From Sphingobacterium wenxiniae (GTDB lineage Bacteria; Bacteroidota; Bacteroidia; Sphingobacteriales; Sphingobacteriaceae): a stretch of 64,000 bases of DNA. This document shows, one piece after another, positions 17,750 to 27,177 of this stretch. Made by a program: the position numbers and the translations under genes. The stretch spans positions 1 through 64,000 of the forward strand of contig NZ_FOZZ01000004.1 in the NCBI RefSeq assembly GCF_900116225.1. The letters are read 5' to 3'. The notes under the pieces are model-generated. The model had not been told where the DNA came from and made no database searches. It saw only the letters and a list, made by a program, of their open reading frames with translations. The first letter of the stretch is position 1. Each line of letters begins with the position of its first letter.

Positions 17750-19390
17750 TCAATGAATACGTTTAGCTTCGTAATCACTTTCGTTGCTCAACCGATCTAC
17801 CGCCCTCACAGCTACTGCTTTTAATGCTTTGCCGCCCTTTGATAGCGATAGGCTTTTCTCAGTCTGCGGTCTCTCTAATATCTCATACGACCACTCATCT
17901 CCATATTGTGTATACAATATCCATTGAAATACCTCCTCCGGCTGTTGGTGCAACCATTTTGCAAATACGCTACTGGACTGCTTAGTCAACAACAGTGTCG
18001 GTGTCAGCAAAGGATTCGCTTTCAACCATGGAGAGCGCGGTATCAAGGACTGCTGCTGATAAACTTCTTTTACAGCAGAAACCATTGCCGAACTCTTGGT
18101 TAATCCAGCTATGCTCCAATGCACCGCACCTACGCTATTTGGAATAATCTGGCGGGTAGCAGTAATTTGGTTAGCGATTTCCTGCGGTCTGTTAGGAGAC
18201 CGGACCTCTACTGTATTCAGTCCCGGCCAAAGGTGGCGTTTTTGAGTGTTTTCACTCTCCCACCATCTTAAAAGCGCTGTAAAACTTTGTTTTTGAGGCT
18301 CAATTGGCCAATACAATTGAGGTGTAAAATAGTCAATCCAACCTTTATTTAACCATAATTTGGCATCGGCATATAGTTCATCATATTGTGAAGAGCCTGT
18401 AACACCTGCAGGATAACCGGGCTTCCAAATACCAAATGGACTAATCCCGAACTTGACAAAATTTTTCTCTGCCTTGATCTCTTTGTATATTCTTTCGATG
18501 AAACGGTTGACATGGTCTCTCCGCCAATCAGCACGTGACAAAGTCCCACCACTATTACGGTAGGCATTCCATGTTGCATTATCTGGAAAATCAGCTCCAC
18601 CATTATAGCTGGCATAAGGATAAAAATAGTCGTCAATATGCACGCCATCAATATCATAGCGTTTTACAATGTCCATCACCACCTTAGCCGCATGATCTTG
18701 TGTTTTAGGATTTGCCGGGTCAAACCAATACATGCCATTTTTCAATCGCACGACCAATTCAGGCATTTTCTTCACGAGAGATTCATTCGTTACCGCACCT
18801 CCTGCAGAGTGGTGCGCACGATAAGGATTTAACCACACATGCAACTCTAAACCTCTTTTATGCGCCTCCTCAACCCAGAATGTCAATGGATCATAATACG
18901 GAGATGGCTTCTTTCCGATCTCGCCTGTTAAGAAATAAGACCAAGGTTCATAAGGGCTATCGTATAGTGCATCGGCAGATGGTCTTACCTGAAAAACAAC
19001 AGCATTAAAGTTATTTTCTTTTAAAAAATCTAAAAGCTCTATGGCTTCCCGTTTTTGGGATTCTGTAGAAAAATTATTTTTCGTAGGCCAGTTAATATTT
19101 GCTACAGTAGCTATCCAAGCTCCACGAAACTCCCGTGAAACCTCTGGCAGGTTGACTCGAAATGGTGCTTCTATTACCGCTTCCGTCACTGCCAATGGCT
19201 TGGTATCAATAGAAGGCACAACAGCTGCCGGTTGCTCCGTCACTTTCAAACCTTCGCTTTTCACGATTTCAACTTCCGGAGATTTCAATTCCTTAGCATT
19301 TCGTTTCTGCTTACGTGAAGCACAGGAAAACAAAGCTGTACTGACAATCAGCACACAAGCTATCGTACTCTTTAGGACTCTTAAATTCAT
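17750..19390 (-). CDS. GHL10/DUF187 glycoside hydrolase-like lipoprotein
   Basis: About 546 residues from the ATG at 19390. The lipobox is VSTALFSCASRK, so it is a lipoprotein. After a ~60-residue linker the GHL10 domain begins (REFRGAWIATVANINWPT) with typical blocks AVVFQVRPSADALYDSP, ELHVWLNPYRAH, YDIDGVHIDDYFYPY and KFGISPFGIWKPG. A ~100-residue C-terminal fibronectin-like or sandwich region follows. Related proteins act on cell-wall or exopolysaccharide glycans; the substrate here is not established. It lies next to nagA, which hints at amino-sugar glycans. Confidence 0.9.
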   Translation of the reverse strand: MNLRVLKSTIACVLIVSTALFSCASRKQKRNAKELKSPEVEIVKSEGLKVTEQPAAVVPSIDTKPLAVTEAVIEAPFRVNLPEVSREFRGAWIATVANINWPTKNNFSTESQKREAIELLDFLKENNFNAVVFQVRPSADALYDSPYEPWSYFLTGEIGKKPSPYYDPLTFWVEEAHKRGLELHVWLNPYRAHHSAGGAVTNESLVKKMPELVVRLKNGMYWFDPANPKTQDHAAKVVMDIVKRYDIDGVHIDDYFYPYASYNGGADFPDNATWNAYRNSGGTLSRADWRRDHVNRFIERIYKEIKAEKNFVKFGISPFGIWKPGYPAGVTGSSQYDELYADAKLWLNKGWIDYFTPQLYWPIEPQKQSFTALLRWWESENTQKRHLWPGLNTVEVRSPNRPQEIANQITATRQIIPNSVGAVHWSIAGLTKSSAMVSAVKEVYQQQSLIPRSPWLKANPLLTPTLLLTKQSSSVFAKWLHQQPEEVFQWILYTQYGDEWSYEILERPQTEKSLSLSKGGKALKAVAVRAVDRLSNESDYEAKRIH

Positions 19391-19462
19391 AGAATGCAAA
19401 ACTACACTTTTCCTTATCATCAACGAAGAAGTTTTGACTTTGCTTATCCAACCACTTAAATG

Positions 19463-20575
19463 TTACACAATCCGATTCCCTTCAAAATAGACAGACTCTA
19501 CTTCAAAATCAGCATTGAAAACGAGAATATTCGCTTTTGCCCCTATCCGAAAACTACCGATATCATCTCTCCCAATCAATCTTGACGGATAAAGAGTTGC
19601 CATACGAATTGCTTCATCTAATGAAACATCCACTTTTTCTATACAATTCTTCACAGCTTTCAGCAACGACAAAGCAGATCCACTTAACGTCCCATCCTCC
19701 AGAACATAATGATCCCCTTCCAGTCTATGTCGGTAAATTCCTTTGTTGCATGTTGCAACCGCATCGGTAATCAGAAACAACCGCTCACCCATTAATTGTT
19801 TGCTGAGTTTCACAGCCTCAAAGTCTACATGTACACCATCGACAATAATAGAAGCAACGGCTTTCGGGTGTGTAAAAACAGCTCCCGGAAGCCCTACATC
19901 ACGATGATGAAAAGGAGACATAGCATTCCAAAGATGTGTCGCCGCTTTGATACCGGCTTCAAATCCATCCACTCCTTCTTGACAAGTAGCCATACTATGC
20001 CCCGCACTTAATAAGATATTGTTGTCAAGCAATGCTTCTATGCATTCTTTGTCTACGCATTCAGGAGCTATAGTCATCATTTTAACAACGCCATCTGCAT
20101 CCTGCAATACATCCTGAATGCAGGAATGGGTTGCAGGGATAATCAGCTCTTTAGGATGAGCACCTCGTTTCAACGGGTTTAAAAAAGGACCCTCCAGATG
20201 CAATCCCAAAGCTACTTTCGGTCTGCTTTCCTTAAAAACCGCTATTGCATCTTTGAATACAGCCACCGTATTTGTAGCCAGTGTTAGCATGAATGATGTA
20301 CACCCCTGCTGTAACAACCTCTTCTCTATCCTATCCAACGATACTGGCGTTAACTCTGCCGAGAAAAGATCATCTCCTGCACCATAAATCTGTAAATCAA
20401 TAAGCCCAGGACAGATATTTGCCTGATTTACATCAACCTGCCGATAACCTTCGGGAACGGTTTCTTTCGGAACGACTCCCTGTATCCGGTCACCCTCCAT
20501 TAACAATGCATGCTTTAAATAAACTTCTTCTCTGTCGAAAATCCGTCCGTTAATCAGTGCTATTTTCTCCTCCAT
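19463..20575 (-). CDS. nagA: N-acetylglucosamine-6-phosphate deacetylase
   Basis: 370 residues, amidohydrolase superfamily. Metal and substrate residues are visible in GLHLEGPFLNPLKRGAH, SAGHSMA, ATHLWNAMSPFHHRD, IVDGVHVDFEA and LITDAVA. It converts GlcNAc-6-phosphate to glucosamine-6-phosphate and acetate, in amino-sugar recycling or chitin use. nagB is not in the window. The GHL10 lipoprotein gene follows after 72 nt on the same strand, so the two may be co-transcribed. Confidence 0.96.
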   Translation of the reverse strand: MEEKIALINGRIFDREEVYLKHALLMEGDRIQGVVPKETVPEGYRQVDVNQANICPGLIDLQIYGAGDDLFSAELTPVSLDRIEKRLLQQGCTSFMLTLATNTVAVFKDAIAVFKESRPKVALGLHLEGPFLNPLKRGAHPKELIIPATHSCIQDVLQDADGVVKMMTIAPECVDKECIEALLDNNILLSAGHSMATCQEGVDGFEAGIKAATHLWNAMSPFHHRDVGLPGAVFTHPKAVASIIVDGVHVDFEAVKLSKQLMGERLFLITDAVATCNKGIYRHRLEGDHYVLEDGTLSGSALSLLKAVKNCIEKVDVSLDEAIRMATLYPSRLIGRDDIGSFRIGAKANILVFNADFEVESVYFEGNRIV

Positions 20576-20689
20576 TGTGCAATTTATTAAAAATTTTGCC
20601 CCATTCTATACCCCTTCTGTCAATGCTGTGATAAATTATTCCTGTGAATGGATATTGCTATTCCCGAATTTGCATTGTAACTTCGCTCT

Positions 20690-20824
20690 ATGAAGCCAGA
20701 AAATACAAAACCCGACCTGTCAAAATCATCCCGTTTTAATAGAAAAGCGATGAAAATCATGAACATCACGGCTATCACTGTATTCGTTTTGGCAATCTTA
20801 TATAAGTTATTTCTATCCAAATAA
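20690..20824 (+). CDS. Small membrane protein (44 aa), unknown
   Basis: A short frame from ATG 20690: about 24 polar, basic residues (MKPENTKPDLSKSSRFNRKA) followed by one hydrophobic helix (MNITAITVFVLAILYKLFL). It ends 4 nt before the ridA start, so the two may be co-transcribed. A TAACTTCG sequence, one base from TAnnTTTG, ends 4 nt before its ATG with a TTG 20 nt further upstream. The single membrane helix preceded by positive residues, the promoter and the close spacing argue that it is real. No function can be assigned. Confidence 0.5.
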   Translation: MKPENTKPDLSKSSRFNRKAMKIMNITAITVFVLAILYKLFLSK

Positions 20825-20828
20825 TATC

Positions 20829-21215
20829 ATGTCAAAAAAAGAGATTTTAAATACAAATCAAGCACCAGCAGCTATCGGACCCTACAACCAAGCTATCAAA
20901 GCAGGTAATACTTTGTACGTATCGGGACAGATCCCGCTTATTCCTGAAACCATGGAATTAGTACAAACAGGGGTTGCAGACGAGACCCACCAAGTACTTA
21001 AAAATGTACAGGCCATATTATCAAATGCCGGATATTCGTTTAACGATGTTGTTAAGGCGAGTATTTTTATTAGTGACATGAACGATTTTGCTACTATCAA
21101 CGAAGTATATGCCCAATATTTTGTGGAGAAGCAACCAGCCCGCGAATGCGTCGCGGTGAAGACCCTTCCCAAAAATGTGAATGTAGAAATTTCAGTGATT
21201 GCTTGGAAAGCATAG
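20829..21215 (+). CDS. ridA: Reactive intermediate/imine deaminase RidA
   Basis: 128 residues with the YjgF/RidA signature: APAAIGPYNQAIKAGNTLYVSGQIP at the N-terminus and PARECVAVKTLPKNVNVEI near the C-terminus. The conserved Arg (PARE) binds the carboxylate of the substrate. It hydrolyses reactive 2-aminoacrylate and related imines made by PLP enzymes to the keto acid and ammonia. The EamA transporter gene follows after 3 nt. Confidence 0.95.
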   Translation: MSKKEILNTNQAPAAIGPYNQAIKAGNTLYVSGQIPLIPETMELVQTGVADETHQVLKNVQAILSNAGYSFNDVVKASIFISDMNDFATINEVYAQYFVEKQPARECVAVKTLPKNVNVEISVIAWKA

Positions 21216-21218
21216 ACA

Positions 21219-22127
21219 GTGGAACAACAGACAACTGAGAGCCGCAAAAATTATTTCTTAGCGGCCTTTCTCGCACCCCTGATCTGGGGCTTTATGGCTA
21301 TCCCGGTACGATGGATCAAGCAATACCCTGCTGAGGACATTTTGTACTACCGCATCCTCACAGCATTACTCGTATTGGGTCTGTTTATCCTATTATTTCG
21401 AAAGCAGGCCCTCAGGCAGGATGTTTCGATCTTTAAACTGCTGGGAAAACGCGAGCAGAAACGTATTATCGGTTTAACACTGTTGGCTTCCTTTTTTATT
21501 TTCGGAAATTGGTTCACTTATATTTATGCCGTGAACCATATCAGCGTGCAGTCCGCTGCCTTTGCCTATCTCATTTGCCCATTGATTACCGCAGTAGCAG
21601 CCTATTTCCTCCTGAAAGAGCGGCTTTCCTTGCTCAAGAAAACGGCTTTGCTTATTGCCTTGCTGAGCGCAATTACCTTGGCTTCGGGGTCATTGGTCGA
21701 TGCCTTATGGTCCATCAGTATAGCTACACTCTATGCGCTATATTTAATTATCCAACGGGTCGTGCAAGGCTTTGACAAATTGAACACCTTAGCTTTGCAG
21801 CTGCTCATCTGCTCTTTTTTTGTGATACCCCGACTCATTTTCAATCAGCATGCTGTACCGCAGGAGCAGATGTTCTGGGTCAGCATCCTGACCATTGCCG
21901 TGGTTTTCACCATTATTCCTCTATTCTTAAGCATGTATGCCCTGACCAGAATATCATCCACGACAACCGGGGTACTGCTCTATATCAATCCACTCATCGC
22001 ATTTACCTTAGCGGTCACTTATTTTCAAGAATCAGTGGATATACATAAATATATTGCTTACGGTTTTATTCTGTTTGCAATTATCCTCTTCAATGCGGAA
22101 ACGCTAAGAAGATTGGTCAAGAGATAA
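21219..22127 (+). CDS. EamA/RhaT-family transporter (RarD-like permease)
   Basis: 302 residues with about ten membrane helices in two EamA repeats (first starting AFLAPLIWGFMAIPVRW, second near TLYALYLIIQRVV). It starts at a GTG, 3 nt after ridA. EamA permeases export amino acids, nucleosides or other metabolites; the substrate is unknown. RarD-like proteins are the closest pattern I recognise (PVRWIKQYPAEDILYYRI). Confidence 0.88.
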   Translation: MEQQTTESRKNYFLAAFLAPLIWGFMAIPVRWIKQYPAEDILYYRILTALLVLGLFILLFRKQALRQDVSIFKLLGKREQKRIIGLTLLASFFIFGNWFTYIYAVNHISVQSAAFAYLICPLITAVAAYFLLKERLSLLKKTALLIALLSAITLASGSLVDALWSISIATLYALYLIIQRVVQGFDKLNTLALQLLICSFFVIPRLIFNQHAVPQEQMFWVSILTIAVVFTIIPLFLSMYALTRISSTTTGVLLYINPLIAFTLAVTYFQESVDIHKYIAYGFILFAIILFNAETLRRLVKR

Positions 22128-22185
22128 AGGAGTAACAAAAAATTTTGCTTTTCATTCCCATGACATGACAGGTTAATAAATTCCT

Positions 22186-22193
22186 TACCTTTG
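22186..22193 (+). promoter_or_regulatory. -7 box (TACCTTTG) for truA, near-leaderless
   Basis: TACCTTTG matches TAnnTTTG and ends 4 nt before the GTG start of truA, so the mRNA should begin at or next to the start codon. Confidence 0.55.
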
Positions 22194-22197
22194 CAAA

Positions 22198-22956
22198 GTG
22201 GAAGAAAAAAAGCAACGGTATTTTCTGGAAATATCCTATGACGGAACGGCATATCATGGCTGGCAAATACAGCATAATGCTATTTCCGTACAGCAAAAGC
22301 TCCATGAAGCACTAAGCAAGATATTGCGACAAAACATTGAAACAACAGGAGCAGGAAGAACAGATACAGGAGTTCATGCCCGGCAGCTGTTCGTTCATTT
22401 TGACGTAGACATCATTCAGGACGAGAAGAGGTTTTTGCATTCACTCAACGCACTGCTTCCCTCAGACATCAGCGCCAATAGGTTATTGGCTGTTTCCGCT
22501 GATGCACACGCCCGCTTTGATGCAACAGCTCGTTCTTACGAATACCACATCCACTTTGGAAAGAACCCTTTTTTTGCCAACCGTTCCTGGCAACTGCGGG
22601 ACATTCCTGATGTAGACAAAATGAACCAGGCAGCACATTACCTTTTGGGAACACAGGATTTTGGCTGCTTTTCCAAAGCACATACACAGGTCTTTACCAA
22701 TATTTGCACCATCAGACATGCTGAGTGGGTTTGGGAAGATGGAAGACTGGTCTTTCATATTACTGCCGATAGGTTTCTCCGCAATATGGTACGCGCCATC
22801 GTTGGCACCTTATTGGAGATCGGCATGAGAGACTCTGCTCCCGAAAGTATCCTGAACATCATCCAAAGCAAAGACAGAGCCCAAGCCGGCACATCGGTCC
22901 CGGCACATGGCTTATATTTAACAAAAGTTGTATATCCTTACATTGAATCGAATTGA
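22198..22956 (+). CDS. truA: tRNA pseudouridine(38-40) synthase
   Basis: 252 residues from a GTG. TruA signatures: YFLEISYDGTAYHGWQ at the N-terminus, the catalytic Asp in GAGRTDTGVHA, the RSYEYHIHFGKNPF block and FLRNMVRAIVGTLLEIG at the end. It modifies U38-40 in the anticodon stem-loop. Its stop codon overlaps the TTG start of the ABC exporter gene (TTGA), so the two are translationally coupled. Confidence 0.96.
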   Translation: MEEKKQRYFLEISYDGTAYHGWQIQHNAISVQQKLHEALSKILRQNIETTGAGRTDTGVHARQLFVHFDVDIIQDEKRFLHSLNALLPSDISANRLLAVSADAHARFDATARSYEYHIHFGKNPFFANRSWQLRDIPDVDKMNQAAHYLLGTQDFGCFSKAHTQVFTNICTIRHAEWVWEDGRLVFHITADRFLRNMVRAIVGTLLEIGMRDSAPESILNIIQSKDRAQAGTSVPAHGLYLTKVVYPYIESN

Positions 22957-24719
22957 GCGCACAAAACATCACCGGTAAAACATACGACAGCAGGCTGCTA
23001 AGCCGAATGTCACGCTATATGCGCCCATACAAAGGCATATTTTGGGCTTCCGTAATTCTGACTATTCTACTGGCTGCTGTAGCACCGGCACTTCCGATGC
23101 TGATTGAATATACCTTGGATAAATATATTCTGCATGCAGATGCTTCGGGCCTGAACTGGATGCTACTCGCTATGATAGGGCTTCTTATCCTGCAAACCAT
23201 AATTCGTTACTACCATACTTTAACGACCAATATCCTCGGTCAAGACGTCATCCGCGATATTCGTATAGAGGTATTCAACCATATCAGCAACCTGCGGTTA
23301 AAATATTTTGATAACACCCCTATAGGTAAACTTATCACACGAACCATTTCCGACTTGGAAACCATCGCCAATATCTTTTCGCAAGGACTTATTCAGATTA
23401 TCGGCGACTTATTACAGCTTCTTGTCATCTTTGGCGTGATGCTTTATACCGACTGGAAATTGACATTGATTGTACTGGTTCCAATGCCAATTATGATCTG
23501 GGCAACCTATATTTTCAAAGAGGCCATGAAGTCTGCCTTTATCGATGTACGAACGGCGGTGTCCAACCTGAATACTTTCCTGCAGGAGCATATCAGTGGA
23601 ATGGCGATTATCCAGTATTTCTCACGAGAGAAACAGGAGATGCGAAAGTTTGACGAAATCAACGCCAAGCACCGCGATGCCCATATCCGTGCAAATTGGT
23701 ACTTCTCTATATTCTTCCCAGTTCTGGAGATTATCTTAGCCATATCTACTGGCTTATTGGTGTGGTATGGTTCAAAACAGATTCTAGACAACACCATCTC
23801 TCCCGGGGTTGTCGTAGCCTTCTTGATGTATATCAATATGATATTCCGCCCTATCCGTGAGCTTATTGACCGGTTCAATACTTTGCAAATGGGCATGGTA
23901 TCCGCAGAACGTATCTTTGAAGTATTGGATACAGATGAATTTACGCCCAATAACGGCACAAAACAACCAGCGAATATCCAGGGCGAAATTGAATTTCAGC
24001 ACGTATGGTTTGCTTACAATGATGAGAAGTGGGTATTAAAAGATGTGAGTTTTCATGTGAACCCTGGAGAAACCTTAGCTCTAGTCGGCGCCACAGGTGC
24101 CGGAAAATCATCGACCATCAATATCCTTAACCGGTTCTATGAAATCCAACAAGGAAGTATAAAATTAGATGGAACAGATATACGCGATTACGACCTCAAT
24201 TATTTAAGACGTCATATTTCCACTGTTCTACAGGATGTATTCCTATTCTCAGATAGCATTTTGAATAATATTACGTTGAATAACCCAAACATCAAGTTCG
24301 ATGATGTCGTAGAGGCTGCAAAAAAAGTCGGTGCATACGATTTTATCATGCGTCTGCCCGGAGGCTTTAATTATCAAGTCCAGGAACGCGGAGCCACCCT
24401 GTCATCGGGGCAAGCACAATTGATTTCCTTTATTCGCGCATTAGTCCATAATCCGACTATCCTTATTTTAGATGAGGCAACGTCTTCCGTGGATACCGAA
24501 ACAGAAATCATGATACAGCAGGCCATAGACAATATTATGTCGGGCAGAACTGCCATCGTCATTGCACACCGTTTGTCAACAATTCAAAAAGCCGATAAAA
24601 TCATCGTCTTCGATAAAGGAGAGATTAAAGAAATCGGCACACATACCGAACTCCTCAACATTGAGGAAGGTTATTATAAGAAATTATATGACCTACAGTT
24701 TAATTCTTTAGGTATCTAA
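22953..24719 (+). CDS. ABC exporter, fused permease-ATPase (MsbA/MdlB-type)
   Basis: 588 residues. An N-terminal six-helix ABC transporter domain (residues ~20-320) is followed by the ATPase domain: Walker A ALVGATGAGKSS, Q-loop VLQDVFLFSD, signature LSSGQAQLIS (Q in place of the second Gly-Gly neighbour), Walker B PTILILDEATSSVD, H-loop VIAHRLSTI. It starts at TTG overlapping the truA stop. Half-transporters of this type dimerise and export lipids, peptides or drugs; the substrate is unknown. Confidence 0.94.
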   Translation: MSAQNITGKTYDSRLLSRMSRYMRPYKGIFWASVILTILLAAVAPALPMLIEYTLDKYILHADASGLNWMLLAMIGLLILQTIIRYYHTLTTNILGQDVIRDIRIEVFNHISNLRLKYFDNTPIGKLITRTISDLETIANIFSQGLIQIIGDLLQLLVIFGVMLYTDWKLTLIVLVPMPIMIWATYIFKEAMKSAFIDVRTAVSNLNTFLQEHISGMAIIQYFSREKQEMRKFDEINAKHRDAHIRANWYFSIFFPVLEIILAISTGLLVWYGSKQILDNTISPGVVVAFLMYINMIFRPIRELIDRFNTLQMGMVSAERIFEVLDTDEFTPNNGTKQPANIQGEIEFQHVWFAYNDEKWVLKDVSFHVNPGETLALVGATGAGKSSTINILNRFYEIQQGSIKLDGTDIRDYDLNYLRRHISTVLQDVFLFSDSILNNITLNNPNIKFDDVVEAAKKVGAYDFIMRLPGGFNYQVQERGATLSSGQAQLISFIRALVHNPTILILDEATSSVDTETEIMIQQAIDNIMSGRTAIVIAHRLSTIQKADKIIVFDKGEIKEIGTHTELLNIEEGYYKKLYDLQFNSLGI

Positions 24720-24726
24720 AAAACGA

Positions 24727-24761
24727 AAGACTTCCGAAGTTTCATAAACTTCGGAAGTCTT
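24727..24761. terminator. Bidirectional terminator made of a dispersed palindrome (AGACTTCCGAAGTTT family)
   Basis: 16-bp perfect arms (AAGACTTCCGAAGTTT and complement) with loop CAT, followed by a T-rich and A-rich tail, between convergent genes. Related palindromes occur at 49909-49941 and 62909-62965, so it is also a member of a repeat family. Confidence 0.8.
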
Positions 24762-24791
24762 GCTTTAAAAACGCGTCATTGCGATTTCTAA

Positions 24792-26909
24792 TTAGTTCAA
24801 TCCTCTCTTCTTCATCAAGTGAACAGGGTTTGGATCAGCTCCGCGGAACTGTCTGTACATTTCCGCCGGATTACCTGTACCGCCTCTTTCCAAGATATTC
24901 TTACGGAATGAGGTTGCTGTACCTTGGTCATATAGGGATTTTTCCTTGAATGCTGCAAACGCATCAGAATCCAACACCTCAGCCCAGATATAGCTGTAAT
25001 ATCCTGCAGAATAACCTCCAGAGAAGATGTGCTGGAAGTATGTACTTCTATAGCGTGGGATAATCGCATCGATTAAACCGATTTTCTTCATACCCGCTGC
25101 TTCAAAAGCATTTACATCGCCCGCAATCGGCGTGGTCGTCGCATGATAATCCAAATCCAACAAAGACGCCGCCACATACTCCACTGTAATAAAGCCTTGG
25201 TCAAAAGTACCTGCCTTTTCCATCTTCTCGATTAAAGCATCTGGAATAGCTTCACCAGTTTGGTAATGCTTCGCGTATGTTTTCAATACCTCAGGATCAG
25301 CAGCCCAGTTTTCCATGATTTGCGAAGGTAATTCCACAAAGTCACGGGAAACAGCTGTCCCTGCCAAACTTCTGTATTTTACATTGGACAACAAACCATG
25401 CAAGGCATGTCCAAACTCGTGGAATAAGGTAGTCGCTTCATCAAAAGTCAATAAAGCTGGCTGATCGCCCACTGGTTTGGTGAAGTTACAAACAATGGAG
25501 ATCACCGGCGCTACACGCTGTCCATCTTTTCTGCTTTGCGAGCGGTATGAAGTCATCCAAGCACCACCTCTTTTTGATTCTCTCGGAAAGAAATCTGCAT
25601 ATAACAAGCCAAGATGCGATCCATCTTTATCTTTCACTTCATAAACCTCAACTTCTTCATGATACGTAGGAACATTGTTCAAGGCGATAAAGTTCAAACC
25701 AAAAAGCTTTTTAGCCGTCTCGAATGCGCCTTCACGCACTGCAGCTAGGCTGAAATATGGTTTGATTTCTTCCTCGTTCAAGGCGTATTTTTCTTTACGG
25801 ATTTTCTCTTGATAATAACGCCAATCATAAGGTGCTACTTGAAAATCACCACCTTCTTTTTCAATCTCTTTCTGAATATCTGCAGCCTCAGTTTTTGCCT
25901 TTGCTAAAGCAGGTGTCCAAATTTTGTTCAGCAGGGCATAAGCATTTGTCGGGTTTTCAGCCATGGCTTCTTCCAACACATAAGCAGCATGCGATGGATA
26001 ACCTAGCAATTTTGCCTTCTCTAACCGAAGATTGGCAATCTTTAGCAATGTTTCTTTGTTATCGTTGTCATTGCCATTATTACCACGCAATTGATAGGCG
26101 TCCCATATTTGTTTACGCAATTCGCGGTTGTCAGCATATTGCAAGAAAGGCATAACAGAAGGATTCTTAAGCGTGAATACCCATTTTCCATCTTTACCTT
26201 TAGCCTTGGCATCATCAGCGGCCGCAGCTTTCAATCCTTCAGGCAAACCTGCAAGGTCTTCTTCTTTTTCAACAACCAGCTCATAAGCATTAGTTTCCGC
26301 CAACAGATTCTGCCCGAAGGCTGTTGTTAGAACAGAAAGTTCAGAATTTATTTTTTTAAGCTTCTCTTTGTCTTCAGCAGAAAGGTTTGCTCCAGAACGT
26401 ACAAAGCCTTTATAAGTCTCCTCCAACAATTTGGCATCCTCCGCATCCAAGGTTAAAGAAGCACGGTTATCATATACGGATTTTACACGTGCAAATAGCT
26501 TTTCGTTTAGAGAAATCTCATCACGGTGCGCAGAGAACACAGGAGCCAAGTCCTTATCAATAGCTTGGATAGAATCGTTCGTGTTGGCCGAATTTAAGTT
26601 TCCGAAGACACGTGAAACATTGCCCAAGAGGCTCCCTGCATTTTCCAATGCAACGATCGTATTGTCAAATGTAGGTTCTGCACTGTTATTGACAATAGAA
26701 TCAATCTCTTGATTGTGCTGTTTTAAAGCTTCCTCGAATGCTGGTCTGAAATGCTCGTTTTTAATTTTATCAAACGGTGGCACTTCAAAAGGGGTATCAT
26801 AAGCTGCGAGCAACGGATTGTCTGAAGTTTGGGTCTTATTCTGTCCGTCACAGCCAACCACAACAGCCGCCACAACTAAGCATAGGGGTAAGAATTTTGT
26901 TTTATTCAT
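24792..26909 (-). CDS. dcp: M3-family metallopeptidase lipoprotein (peptidyl-dipeptidase Dcp-like)
   Basis: 705 residues. The lipobox VVAAVVVGCDG indicates a lipid-anchored protein. The zinc site is HEFGHALHG within LTFDEATTLFHEFGHALHGL, and the third ligand lies in the FVELPSQIMENW helix. Conserved blocks NPLLAAYDTPFEVPPFDKI and YAYIWAEVLDSDAF type features place it with Dcp/oligopeptidase A. It removes dipeptides from the C-termini of oligopeptides, here on the periplasmic side. It is a single-gene unit with an AT-rich upstream region. Confidence 0.95.
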   Translation of the reverse strand: MNKTKFLPLCLVVAAVVVGCDGQNKTQTSDNPLLAAYDTPFEVPPFDKIKNEHFRPAFEEALKQHNQEIDSIVNNSAEPTFDNTIVALENAGSLLGNVSRVFGNLNSANTNDSIQAIDKDLAPVFSAHRDEISLNEKLFARVKSVYDNRASLTLDAEDAKLLEETYKGFVRSGANLSAEDKEKLKKINSELSVLTTAFGQNLLAETNAYELVVEKEEDLAGLPEGLKAAAADDAKAKGKDGKWVFTLKNPSVMPFLQYADNRELRKQIWDAYQLRGNNGNDNDNKETLLKIANLRLEKAKLLGYPSHAAYVLEEAMAENPTNAYALLNKIWTPALAKAKTEAADIQKEIEKEGGDFQVAPYDWRYYQEKIRKEKYALNEEEIKPYFSLAAVREGAFETAKKLFGLNFIALNNVPTYHEEVEVYEVKDKDGSHLGLLYADFFPRESKRGGAWMTSYRSQSRKDGQRVAPVISIVCNFTKPVGDQPALLTFDEATTLFHEFGHALHGLLSNVKYRSLAGTAVSRDFVELPSQIMENWAADPEVLKTYAKHYQTGEAIPDALIEKMEKAGTFDQGFITVEYVAASLLDLDYHATTTPIAGDVNAFEAAGMKKIGLIDAIIPRYRSTYFQHIFSGGYSAGYYSYIWAEVLDSDAFAAFKEKSLYDQGTATSFRKNILERGGTGNPAEMYRQFRGADPNPVHLMKKRGLN

Positions 26910-27177
26910 TACTGTCTATAATTTTTTTAAAGGAACAAACCTACATAAAATGCTCCGCATTAACGAAATGAATTGCAATGAATTCATGTACTCCATTGCG
27001 AAAACCAGGAGAAATACATACAACCAGTGTAGCACATTCCCCTTTCTCTTCGTTTAAAGGAACAGCTGATAACAGATAAAAAGTGATGGTGGTTATGGTC
27101 GTGAAGATAGTGATGGATGATATTGCTTCTCACACCTCCAGAACTTCGTTCACTTTATAACTTTAAAATTATAAACC

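Noticed and set aside
20620-20820. 66-codon minus-strand ORF upstream of nagA
   Set aside because: It is the complement of the more plausible 44-codon plus-strand membrane peptide, and has no start context or domain.
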